DNA of 64,000 bases from Plantago major (taxonomy: Eukaryota > Streptophyta > Magnoliopsida > Lamiales > Plantaginaceae): contig CM048841.1 in NCBI GenBank assembly GCA_026545765.1, positions 69,810,217 through 69,874,216 of the forward strand, given 5' to 3'. Shown one piece after another: positions 12,176 through 22,339 of this stretch. Position 1 is the first letter of the stretch, and the number at the start of each line of letters is the position of its first letter. The position numbers and the translations under genes are program-made. The notes beneath the pieces were generated by a model, which was not told where the DNA came from, did no database searches, and worked only from the letters and a program-made list of their open reading frames with translations.

Positions 12176-13706
12176 GACCTTTGTTGTTGAGACCAATGTT
12201 GACTCAACATCACAGTCAACATTGGCAGTAAAAAAATAAATAAATAAATAAATAAAAATAGAAATAAAAATTTTACTTTATAAGTTCTTATGTGCTTCTG
12301 TATTGGTCTCTGGATGACTGTTTTGTAGCTCATGGTGGTGATGCTTATGGTTTGAAAGGCTGTTTGAAACCAAGATTGAAAGGTATCGGGTCTCTTGTGT
12401 GTTTGCTTTATGTAATACCCACTTTTGCTGGATTTGGCTTTGTTTACTCGTACCTTGACTCGCACTTGATGTTGCCTCATGTCCTTTATGCTTAATAAAT
12501 CTAATGAATTATGTTAAAAAGTGCTCGAAGTGTTTCCGTCGAGGATCGTGTTGGGCAGGTCCAAATACTATCCAGATACCGACGTGGCCAATGTGTCATA
12601 TGTCGTGAGGGTTGATGGCCTGTACTGAAAACCGACACGCACAAAAGTGCTGATTCTCGTAATGCTGCTGATTCACTTGTTGAGTACCAAATTTCCCAAT
12701 GTGGTCAAATGAGTGATCTTTATGCCATGAGACGTGTGTTTACCTAACTCCGCATAGGCTTCGACTTTGGAGCGAATTCATACGTGTTCCAATTATTTGA
12801 CATGGTTCACTGTCTCCTGGTCACCCCCACTCAAAATTATGCTAATTGTTTACTTTACATTTTGAGACTTGGTTTCCTGGCTGACTTACATGAAGAGAGG
12901 TCTGAGTTTCCGATGTTGTCATCATTGTTGAGTCAACATTCTGGTCAACAGAGACTTTGCATGAAGTACTTTTTGCTCTTGTGTTGTGCTCCTTTTTTTG
13001 TGCTCTATTTTTGTGTGTTTTTGGGTTTGAGGGGGAGTAGGTCTGGGTATTTCCTTGGGGTTTTTGGGCTTGACATTCTGTTGCATTTCAAGTCATTTTC
13101 TTTAAAATCAAGATTTTTGGTCAACCTCCCTAGGGTTTATCTGTTTATCTGATTACTTTGACTTGACGGATAACTGTTTTACTTGCAACTTTAATCTTTA
13201 ATTAACAGTTGTGTACAGTTTTTCGTTGCTTTGATATATATATCTGCAGGAATCTACCTTGAAGCAAACCCAACAACACCCATCATGACTGATCTTGTAA
13301 GTTGTGTACATGACCATCCACTCTTATCCTAACACTACCCACCACTTGATCCAACCTCTATTCCTGATTACTGCACTCCAGCTGATCCGACCTCTATTCC
13401 TGCTTCTGCTACTTCCTTTGCCAGTGTTGACTACAATGTTGAGTCAACATCGTTTCTCTGCATTGGTACTTTGTCTGCAGGTCCTCAACAGATTACCAAG
13501 ATGGTGAAGTTTTTTTTTTTTTTAACGAACTTTGTTTTCTTTCTTTCCTCACAAAAAGGGGGAGAATGTTTGTTCAATTGGTATTTTGGATTAAGGGGGA
13601 TCTTAGTACTTAAGGGGGAGTTTGATTTTCCTGTTGACTTGTTTAAATCCTACTTGTTCGATTTGACTAACAAACTATCTTTAGGTTTTGTGAAGAAAGG
13701 TGAGAA
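12176..13706 (+). other. Copia 3' non-coding region
   Basis: This is about 1.5 kb between the RNase H end and the 3' LTR with no convincing ORF. It holds three further copies of the inverted TGTTGA...TCAACA motif (about 12195-12226, 12924-12951, 13425-13452) and several AAGGGGGAG runs. SIRE-type elements often have an envelope-like ORF here; I cannot recognise one. Confidence 0.7.
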
Positions 13707-13719
13707 TTAAGGGGGAGAT
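13707..13719 (+). promoter_or_regulatory. Copia polypurine tract
   Basis: TTAAGGGGGAGAT directly precedes the 3' LTR start TGAAAGTG at 13720, which is the position for the plus-strand primer. Confidence 0.85.
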
Positions 13720-14749
13720 TGAAAGTGTGATTTATTGCACTTTGTTTAGTAATTCGACCTTTCTTCGTAATATAACCGGTTCAACGTTTGTAGTTGTTTT
13801 TCTATGAATATTTTGTAGGATATATCAAGTTGGTCCTCAACATGATTAATGGAGCAAAAGGAATCAATGGGCCTTAAGGAAAAGATATCTGTAACTCTTC
13901 CAGCAAACAGAGACGTGAAACTAATGTGAGAAAAGGAAGAGAACGCTGCATTAAAAAGAGAAAAGGAAGGAGTTTGATTTGCTTTGGACACAAGGAATGC
14001 AATCTAAGAAAGAAGGAAAGAGTTTGGCAAGTTATGGGCACATTGAGAGAAAGAAGGAAATACAGATTCTCAAGATAAACAACAAGGAATATTTCCTTCT
14101 GGAAGCCAACGTAAAGAAGCAAAGAGAAGATCGCGTTCTTTCCTAGTTCTGTTCGATATTGGCATCTGCGTTCTTCCTTGCTGAGTTCGACATTGACCAT
14201 CTATAGAATATTTCCTTCCAATAGATCACTTGAAGCAAGAAAGAAGAAGTTGTTTCCTTCTTCTATTCGAAGTGCTGCATTCCTTCTTCAGTTCAACTTG
14301 GACTCTATGTATACAAGCAGGAAACAAAATATATTGAGCGTTCTTCTTGATGAGATGGATCAGAACATTATATATACAAGTAGAATGAAATCTGCAAGAC
14401 GACGCCTATAGACATTGCTTTACTCTAAAGTCTTCGAACTAGAATAGGTTTTTGCTTGTCTGTTCTAGGTCTGGTTTTCTGTAAGTTTAAACAATCGTCT
14501 GTGATTGATTTAAACTTCGTTTCTATAATTCTACTTTTACTGATAGTGAAAATTTAGCCTACGGCACGGTTAGTATATTTTATATACACTGGCTAGAATT
14601 TATTTGTCTGGTTGTCAGTTTATTAGTTCGCTGCTCTCGTTTATCTCATCTCGTCATTAACCATTGTTGACGACGTTGTTGACTCAACATCATAGTCAAC
14701 ATCGTCTGAAACCGTTCCTAGTACAAATCCCGGTCCAACTGTTCTAACA
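13720..14749 (+). repeat. Copia 3' LTR
   Basis: This is 1030 bp, TGAAAGTGTG...CTGTTCTAACA, and is followed by the target duplication GTGAA. It is about 80 bp shorter than the 5' LTR because of a deletion near 14405, where CGACGCCTATAGACATTGC joins sequence that is separate in the 5' LTR. Confidence 0.9.
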
Positions 14750-15616
14750 GTGAAAATAGGAAGAAGTGGAAAAAATGGGAGTTTCCCCGGATGGGAGGCT
14801 CACAACGGTCCAGAGGAGCAAAGCAGAAAGCGAACTGTCACGCAACATACCAGACCGCGGCGAGCCAGTCACCCTCAAGAGGCTCACCGCGGCGAGTTCT
14901 TTCCCATGATTTCAAATTTCTACTTCCTTTGTTCTATAAATAAGCCACTTGTATTCAGTCATTTTCATATCTTCATACCCTCTAGTCTATATTTCTTTCA
15001 ATTCAAGCATTGTAAACACTCTAGAGATTCAATCTCTCTTGCAATAGAAGTATATTTCCTTTCAGACGATCTCTTGTCACTAACGTATCCAGGTATCAAT
15101 CGTGCAACTACTATTTAGCTTGTACGTGACATGTTGTTACTTCGATTTCTGAATCTTGGTGTATCGGTGTGAACTTGTTAGTGTCTTAATCATTAATTAG
15201 GCTATATCCGTATGATTGCATAGCTCGTGACAGGCTCTTTGTAGTGATTATGTACTTATAACCCGTATTTGGTTGAACTAGCAATAGCAAGGTGATGAAC
15301 TGCAACTAGTGTATCCTTAATTGGTCCTCTCGTATCAGCACACTTCATGAAAGGATTTATTTACTTCTTTGTTTGTAGAATTGCATGATCTAGGTATTAC
15401 CTTGTCTTGTGATTGTTAGATTTCATTCTAGAGTTGAAGTATCACAATCCACACACACTATCTGTTTACAACCAACACAAGCGAGTCTATTCTATAGAAC
15501 TAGCTTAATCAATTCCTCGAGAGAACGACCATGTGGTTAAAAGCCTTGTCTGTCTATAACAATCTCTTTTTCTAATTGTGTTAATATAAGTAGTAATTTC
15601 TGAGCGCATTAAACTC

Positions 15617-16784
15617 CATTATTTCTGACACCCAGTTGGCTTTTGTCCCTAATAGATTGATAACTGATAATGTGCTTGTGTCTTATGAGGTTAATCATTT
15701 TTTAAAGCAAAAAACGAAGGGCAAAGATGTGTTTATGGCTTTAAAACTTGACATGAGTAAGGCTTATGACCGAGTCGAATGGGCTTTTCTGAGACGAGTG
15801 CTTGAGAGGTTAGGATTTGAGCAGCCTTTCATTGAGCTTATTATGTTGTGTGTTACCACTGTCTCTTATTCAGTTCTCTTGAATGGGATTCAGTTGGATC
15901 CAATCCAGCCGGAGAGGGGGATCCGTCAGGGAGATCCTCTCTCACCCTATCTCTTTATGTTTGTGACTGAAGCTTTTAGTTCCCTTATTCGTGATGCTGG
16001 GGAGAGGGGGGGGAGTGCTTAGAGGGGTGGCTGTTACTCCTCGAGCACCTAGGATCTCTCACCTTCTCTTTGCCGACAATACTTTGATCTTCTGTTAGGC
16101 TACAAAAGATGCAGTTGTGGAGATTGTTAGCTTACTTCATAGATATAGCTTGGCCTCGGGTCAAGAGATTAATCTGGATAAATCCACTGTGGTATTTAGT
16201 AGGAATGTGAGTAGGGGTCGTGTGGACAAGGTGAAAGGGAGTTTACCAATTCGTATAGTTGATAAGCATGAAAATATTTGGAGCTCCCGACTGAGATGGG
16301 TAGATCAAAAAGGGAGTTGTTTGATTGGCTACGTGGGCGAGTTTGGCAACGGGTTCATGGGTATGATAATAAGTTTATTTCTCGAGCGGGTAAGGAAGTT
16401 CTTATCAAGGCAGTCATTCAAGCCAGTCCCACTAACGTAATGAGTTATTTCAAACTCCCGGAGTTTCTTATTAGAGAGATTGAGTCTATTATTTCGAGAT
16501 TTTGGTGGGGGAATGGAAAAGATAGAAAAATCCATTGGGTAAATTGGAACTCTCTTTGTGATTCTAAACGCGATGGTGGGATGGGCTTTAGAGATTTAAA
16601 ATCTTTTAACCTTGCTATGCTTGGGAAACAGGTTTGGCGTGTTATTAATTCCCCTAATGCCTTGTTGAGTCTAATTCTTAAAGCTAAATATTTTCCAAAT
16701 TCTGATATTTTAGAGGCCACTTTGAAAGGTGACTCTTCTTTCACTTGGAAGAGTATGTTTGGGGCTATTGGTCTGGTTCAGTAA
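15617..16784 (+). pseudogene. LINE reverse transcriptase, catalytic part
   Basis: The frame at 15636-16022 has LAFVPNRLITDNVL, LDMSKAYDRVEWAFL and GIRQGDPLSPYLF. The catalytic block at about 16070-16090 reads LLFADNTLIFC followed by a stop, so the second Asp of F/YADD is Asn (GAC AAT). Frames at 16117-16440 and 16278-16784 continue into the thumb and linker (KAVIQASPTNVMSYFKLPE, FWWGNGKDRKIHWVNW). Stops and frameshifts occur throughout. Confidence 0.88.
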
Positions 16785-16960
16785 GGTGTTAGGTGGAGGA
16801 TTGGGAATGGACATAGTGTGGAGGTGATGACTGATCAATGGATTCCGAGAGAAACCTGTTTCAAGCCTATTACGCCTAATTTTTTCGATTTAGAAGGTTG
16901 TTGTGTAGCTAATTTTATCGATCAGGAAAGGGGGCTTGGAATGAGGAGCTCCTGCGTATT

Positions 16961-17449
16961 GTGTTTTGGGATGAAGATGTCGAACATATTCTGAAAATTC
17001 CTATTCCTGGCCATAATATGGATGATATACGAGTTTGGCACTTTTCGAAACACGGGTATTATTCGGTTAAAAGCGATTGTCATTTAGTTCGATCCATTAC
17101 TGCTCGCAATCAGATACACATGTTAGGATCGACTAGCTCTTCGACAACTGAGGACTGGAATTGGATTTGGCGTTTGAAGGTTCCAAACAAAATTATAAAA
17201 AAATATTGCTGGCGAACTTTAAAACAAGCTGTCCCTGTTTTGATGAAGCTGATTAAGAAAGGAATACCTACTGATTCCATTTGTCCTGTGTGCAAGATTG
17301 ATGACAAAACTATTATTCATTGTTTTAGAGACTGGTCTTTTGCTAGACTCTATTGGGCTTCTTCCCCATTACCGTTTTCTGTGATTTACTCTATGGCTAC
17401 TACTTATATGCAATGGATTATACAGGTGCGCAAAGCTTTGTCACATTAG
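16961..17449 (+). pseudogene. LINE zinc-binding (zf-RVT) domain
   Basis: This 162-aa frame begins in the linker (HFSKHGYYSVKS) and continues WNWIWRLKVPNKI, CWRTLKQAVPV and the zinc-binding CPVCKIDDKTIIHCF. This domain follows RT in plant L1-type LINEs. It is open but isolated by stops on both sides. Confidence 0.85.
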
Positions 17450-17748
17450 GATTTTGGCTTCTTTGTCACGTTCAGCTGGCGTTTATGGAGTAACCGCAAC
17501 AAGATTGTTCATGAATCAGTTGGGTATGATGCTATGGATGCTGTTCAATTTGTCCAGAATTATTTGGCACGCTACAAAGAAGCACAGACTGCATACTCGT
17601 GTCCTTGTCCCCCAGAACAGGTTCAAGTTTGGTGTAAGCCATCGGTGGGAACATACAAAGTGAACTATGATGCTGCGTACTACAGCCAGAGTACTACTGC
17701 CGTGGTGGGTGTGGTGATTCGCGACTGGGAAGGAAGCATGGTTGGTTG

Positions 17749-17753
17749 GAAAC
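17749..17753. repeat. Target-site duplication of solo LTR 2 (GAAAC), left copy
   Basis: GAAAC is repeated at 18957-18961 directly after the LTR end GCGCATCA. Confidence 0.93.
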
Positions 17754-18956
17754 TGATGAGTCGATATTTTAATGACTCATTTAGGCTTTTTTTAGCCGTA
17801 TTTCGTTATGTCCTTTAGCCTTTTTGTTAGTGCTTTAGTTCATTTTCACGTTTGGGTGTTTTGTGTATTTTTGTACTTTTTAGGTGTTTTTTAGGTAAAG
17901 GCAAGAAGATGGAAGACCATTGTGCAATTTCAAGCTTGTCCAAAGCTTCTAGAAGCACACAAGGCCAAGTAGTGGGCCATTACTCCAAAGTGGTGACTTG
18001 GAGGTTGAGAAAAGGGAGTGAAAATAGGAAGAAGTGGGAAAAATGGTGGTTTCTCCGGAAGGGTACCTCACCGCGGTGAGCTCTCCCAACACGGAGGCTC
18101 ACCGCGGTCCAGAAGGCCAAGAAAACTTACGAGCTGAAATCCAAGTTGAAGACCGCGGTGAGCCAGACTTCCAAAGAAGGCTCACCGCAGTGAGCTCTGC
18201 CAAGACCAGTTTAAACACGATTTCTGGCAGTTTTTCCCCATTATTTCGAATTTCTACTTCCTTGGTCTTATAAATAGACCCCTTGTATCAGTGTATTTTT
18301 CATATCTTCGTAACTCTTAGTCAAATTCACTTTCAATTCAAGCATTGTAAAGAATCTAGAGACTCAATCCCACTTTCAATAGAAGTTCTATTTCCTTTCA
18401 GATGATCTCGTGTCTTAGAAGTATCTGGGTATCAATCGTGCAAAATTTGGTGGATTCCTTTATATTTTGTACGTGACAGGTTTTTACTTGTGATAATTGA
18501 CCGTACGTGTATCGGTGTGAACTTGCTTCTGTTGCTACCTTTAATTAGACTATATCCGGATGAATGCATAGCTCGTGACAGGCTCATTTGTACTTCATAC
18601 GTACTTGTAGGCCTTATTTGGTTGAATTTGCAATAGCAGGGTGTGTGATCTGCGAACTAGGTAACTTTAATTGGTCCACTCGTATAAGCACACTACTTGA
18701 AAGGATTTATTGTCTTCTTTTTGTTTTTGTAGAATTGCATGATCTAAGCATTACCTTGTCTTGCAATTGTTTGATTTTATAGGGTAGAAGTATCACCTTA
18801 TCCAACTATCTATTTACAACGAATGCAAGAGAGTCTATTTCTATTTGAACTAGCTTGATCAATTCCTCGAGAGAATGATCATGTGGTTAAGAGCATTGTC
18901 TACAACAATCGCTTTTTCTACTTGATTAATATAAGTAGTAATTTCTGAGCGCATCA
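17754..18956 (+). mobile_element. Solo LTR 2, same family as solo LTR 1
   Basis: This 1203-bp LTR starts TGATGAGTCG, ends GAGCGCATCA, and has a perfect 5-bp duplication. It has a TATA-like CTTATAAATAGACCCC near 18267 and a cluster of CTCACCGCGGTGAGC-type palindromes between 18068 and 18196. It represents the intact form of the family without the nested Copia element, and so serves as the empty site for 10101-14749. A solo LTR implies that an earlier full-length element was lost by intra-element recombination. Confidence 0.93.
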
Positions 18957-19330
18957 GAAACGTTGCAGCTTTAATCATGTCGCAAATGCTGAATTTGTTG
19001 AAGCTTATGCTGCCAGAACAGCGGTCATTTTCGCATATGAATTCGATCTTCACCATGTCTTATTTGAAGGCGACTGCTCCAATGTCATGAAGGAACTTCA
19101 AGATTCTGGAGACTCTCTCTTTGCAATCGGAAATATTATCGAAGAAACTAAGACTATTGTGATGTTTTTTATTTCTGTTTCCTTTTTGTTTACTAGACGT
19201 AGTGCTAATAAGTTGGCCCATCTTTTAGCCACGTGTGTGGAGACTGATAGTTTTGGCTACTCTTCGATTCCAGTTGCGAATCCTGATGTTTCTTGATTGA
19301 TGAATGAAAGTTGACATTTTTCTTACACAC

Positions 19331-19353
19331 AAAAAAAAAAAAAAAAAAAAAAA
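19331..19353 (+). other. LINE poly(A) tail
   Basis: A run of 23 A follows the RNase H stop codon by about 34 bp and marks the 3' end of the LINE. Confidence 0.85.
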
Positions 19354-19738
19354 GAGATAATTTATTCTTTTTAAAATTTTCAATGTACATCTATTGGCCC
19401 CAATGAGACCATATATTAATAATTATTAAAAAGTTCTTTGTATTTATTATCAACTTGATAATTTAACACAATTTCATAAAAGTTAATCTACTATTTCTTT
19501 ATTAAATTAAAGTTTATATTCATTTTATCTTTAAATTTCTCACGTTGCATTCAAGTATTCTAGAGTTGTATTCTCGTACTACAACAAAAAATGTAATGAA
19601 AAATTGTTGTTGTTTATGATACTTCTTTCGACTGACCGATTCCAAATGCAGCAAATCATTCTCAAGTTCGTTATCTACTAAACTCTTGATGACGTCAACC
19701 ATAATTTCTTCTTACTTTGAACTTTATAACTCGAGCTC
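19354..19738. other. Intergenic, no gene seen
   Basis: About 385 bp of AT-rich sequence between the LINE tail and the next inverted-repeat element. No feature can be supported. Confidence 0.5.
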
Positions 19739-20612
19739 TTCTACAGTCAGGCATGCTTCAATTCGCCCTGCCTGACAACAGACAATTGATTATGCACCAT
19801 TAGATTTTTATCTAACGGTCCATATCAATTCGCCAAATGCGACTAGGCGATCTCCCTTTCATATTATAAATATTTAAATTAAAAAATATAAATATTAATC
19901 AAAATACCCAAATTTATCCTCTAAAATTTTCCAAAAAAATAACCATATCTTTTTTATAATTACCAATATTTTTAATTTTTTTTTGGAACCAAGAGCATAC
20001 TTTTATTCCAAATCCCCGCAAGTACAAAGGTCGATCAGCAGATCCAGACCATACAAAAAGAGTCAAGAGTAACTAGTACAAAACTACAGACCATTCAATC
20101 TACTAACAACACTATATAGCTTTGATCTGCCTTGTACTGTAGTAACAGTAGTATGACTAATCTCCGAACTTAACATTAAAGATCTATTCACACCATTAAA
20201 CACCTAACCAAACATCATAAAAGGTTTGATGGCCAATTTTAACAAGGTAGCAGCAGATCCTTTACTAGATGTCTTGCACACTAACCATTCCAATTCTTGA
20301 GTCCAAGCCTGGGGAACATGTCTACACTGCAACTATGCAAAAACAGCCTTCCAGACCATGACAGTAGTAGGACATGCAAATGATCAATAGTCTCTATATC
20401 CCCAGAGAAACAACAAAGGCCATCATTGTGCACACCAAACCTTAACAATCTATCTTTAGTGAATAACTTTTTTAATTTCTATATTTTGGTCTAGAAAGAT
20501 TGTTAAAGAACATTTTTAATTTCTATATTTTTATATCTAATTAAAATAAACAGGTCAATTCCTAATTTGATACATGTTGTCAGGCAAGGCGAAAGCCTGC
20601 CTGACCGTAGAA
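19739..20612. mobile_element. Inverted-repeat DNA element with hairpin termini, interrupted by a LINE tail
   Basis: Ends of about 40 bp are inverted copies: TTCTACAGTCAGGCATGCTT...CCTGACAACA on the left and TGTTGTCAGGCAAGG...CCTGACCGTAGAA on the right. Each end is also self-complementary (GTCAGGC...GCCTGAC), so each could fold into its own hairpin. Without the nested LINE fragment (19976-20470) the element is about 380 bp and non-coding. No clear target duplication was found, so the superfamily is open. Confidence 0.65.
19976..20470 (-). mobile_element. 5'-truncated LINE 3' end
   Basis: The poly(T) at 19976-19984 is the minus-strand A tail. Minus-strand reading from about 20463 gives TKDRLLRFGVHNDGLCCFSGD and IDHLHVLLL, the zinc-binding segment of plant LINE ORF2 (C..C...H pattern), in broken frames. 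A possible low-complexity target duplication TTTTTAATTT lies at about 19970 and 20471. It inserted within the hairpin-ended element. Confidence 0.7.
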
Positions 20613-20727
20613 AATCCATTTTCGTTATTTTCATATGTAAAATATAGTAAGTGATTCACATCCATATTATGCCACCGATCAATTAAGTCTCAGTGGAACA
20701 TTATATAGTGACAAATTTTACCCATGA

Positions 20728-21100
<373 letters not shown>

Positions 21101-21156
21101 GCCACTTCTTTTGGTTTTGCAAAAATCATGAATAGAAGTGATTTGAAGTTATTACT

Positions 21157-21330
21157 CCCTAGTTTTAGGAGAAAGTCTAGTAAAAGGCCTGATTTTCCTA
21201 TACAATAGGAAAGGCCAAGCTAGACTAGTGTAAGCTATATGGTCATGTCAAACACTTGTATCATAGGAATATGGTCTTTCCTAATATTTAGGAAAATCAG
21301 GCCTTTTTCAAGAATTATACTAGTTTTAGA
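21157..21330. repeat. Foldback-like inverted repeat
   Basis: AAAGGCCTGATTTTCCTA at about 21184-21201 pairs with TAGGAAAATCAGGCCTTTT at about 21289-21307. Outer arms CTAGTTTTAGGAG and ACTAGTTTTAGAG are also present, but in the same orientation. It is probably a small MITE or a decayed hairpin. No target duplication was found. Confidence 0.5.
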
Positions 21331-21364
21331 GCCTGGGCTAGCCCGGGTGGTGGGTCTGCCCCTA
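21331..21364. mobile_element. Orphan hAT terminus
   Basis: CCTGGGCTAGCCCGGGTGGTGGGTCTGCCCCT matches the right ends of the two hAT-like elements at 26156-26890 and 27708-28561. No left end is nearby, so this is a truncated remnant. Confidence 0.65.
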
Positions 21365-21640
21365 CCTATAACTCCACAGTTCAACCACCATACTATTATG
21401 CTAGCTACACTTTCTGAAACACCGATAAATTCAGTCTGAAGTAAATATATACTCCTTAATTTCCCTATTTCTGAAACTCGTTCTCCCCACTCATCTCCAT
21501 CGATCCTCACCACACTCCACCGACCACACCCGCAACAACATCAAGGAGGGTTCTCAGGCTAGAAATTCGGTAATAAGCTTTTTCTTTCACTTCTATAATC
21601 TATAGCTAATTATTGTTTTGTTTGAAGGGATTAGGAATAA
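21365..21640. other. Intergenic; possible non-coding leader
   Basis: No coding frame is convincing. A C-rich stretch at about 21480-21545 followed by AATTCG/GTAATAAG resembles a 5' leader with a splice donor, but nothing downstream proves it. TTTGAAGGGATTAGGAATAATTAG at about 21620 recurs at about 26052 on the far side of the Mutator-like element. Confidence 0.3.
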
Positions 21641-22339
21641 TTAGGAGTAGAGAAGGTCTCCTAAGAGACATCCCCTAGATAAATACATAAAAATATACTT
21701 TCTAATATTACATATTAACCCCAATAAAAAACTAGTTGCCAAAAACATCCCAACCCAAGGGCCATAAGGTGGGTCGGACTATAGTAATACGGGTCGGTAT
21801 AAATACACAAAACCATCAGCTAAACCCCAACTTTCACGCATTTAATCTGCCGTTTTCTCGTTCTTCTTTCTCGCTCTTCTTTCTCTCTCTAGTTTCTATC
21901 ACCGGAAAATGGTGAAAACCACCGAAAAAATCGTGAAAACCACCAGAATTCAGCCGTGAAATTCATCGATTCATCTTGCCATTGAAGATTGTGCTCTCAT
22001 CATTCTCGATATGCTGTTATATCTTTCGAAAATAGTCAAAAACATATATACAAAAGGTTCGAACATATTACTGTGATTTTTTTGTGATTTGATTGAAAAA
22101 TAATGCTACATAGTTGATCGATCGTGTTGTTACACTGCTACGTATTTGTTTTCATGTTTTCGTTGAGGATTTAGCTAGATAGTTTATCGATCGTATGTTT
22201 TCGTTGTGATTTTCAGTTGTTGTTGATCATAGATGAAGGTTTTAGTATGTTTTCCTTGTAATTTTCACTAGTTGTTGATCGCAGATGCCGGATTCAGCTG
22301 GAGAAAATTCGACAACTGAGGTTGCTGATGTACTTGTAT

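Larger units (their letters stand above)
10101..14749 (+). mobile_element. Internally deleted Ty1-Copia (SIRE-like) retrotransposon
   Basis: Two direct LTRs (10101-11212 and 13720-14749) bound a 2.5-kb interior. A perfect 5-bp duplication GTGAA flanks it (10096-10100 and 14750-14754), and the related solo LTR 2 shows the empty site (GGGAGTGAAAATAGG). A primer-binding site follows the 5' LTR and a polypurine tract precedes the 3' LTR. Gag, protease, integrase and most of RT are deleted; RT end and RNase H remain. A long 3' non-coding region with several AAGGGGGAG runs is typical of SIRE/Maximus-type Copia elements. It depended on other elements for mobility, or it was deleted after insertion. 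Confidence 0.93.
9843..15611 (+). mobile_element. Solo LTR 1, interrupted by a Copia element
   Basis: It starts TGATGAGTCGATATTTTAA and ends TTTCTGAGCGCATTA (CA decayed to TA). It is the same family as solo LTR 2. Without the nested Copia element (10101-14749 plus one GTGAA) it is about 1115 bp. It has a promoter-like CTATAAATAAG near 14934 and copies of the CTCACCGCGG motif near 14857-14895. No internal retrotransposon region or second LTR is present and a 5-bp duplication flanks it, so it is a solo LTR formed by recombination between the two LTRs of a full element. Superfamily is not assignable from the LTR alone. Strand is provisional, based on the TATA position relative to the family sequence. 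Confidence 0.9.
17534..19296 (+). pseudogene. LINE RNase H domain split by solo LTR 2
   Basis: The N-terminal part at 17534-17753 has GTYKVNYDAAYY (first catalytic Asp) and VVGVVIRDWEGS. The C-terminal part at 18962-19296 has FVEAYAARTAVIFAYE, VLFEGDCSNVMKEL (another catalytic Asp) and RRSANKLAHLLAT, ending at a stop at 19294-19296. Removing 17754-18961 joins the two in frame at a Trp-Lys junction. An RNase H after zf-RVT is typical of one plant LINE lineage. Both halves are open, so this domain decayed less than the RT. Confidence 0.9.
6190..19353 (+). mobile_element. LINE (L1-type, with RNase H) carrying nested LTR insertions
   Basis: On the plus strand the order is: ORF1 with DUF4283 and a CCHC knuckle (about 6700-7700), AP-type endonuclease (8225-8984), reverse transcriptase (about 9520-9842, resuming at 15617-16784), zinc-binding domain (16961-17449), RNase H (about 17640-17753, resuming at 18962-19296) and a 23-nt poly(A) tail (19331-19353). 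Two solo LTRs split it at 9843-15611 and 17754-18956. Removing each LTR and one copy of its 5-bp duplication makes the RT and RNase H frames run on without a gap, which proves they are later insertions. The 5' end is approximate, and I found no LINE target duplication. Many stops and frameshifts make it inactive. Confidence 0.9.

Noticed and set aside
12784..13152. Envelope-like ORF of the Copia element
   Set aside because: The 122-aa frame is hydrophobic but has no recognised motif and no continuation; insufficient to call an envelope-like gene.
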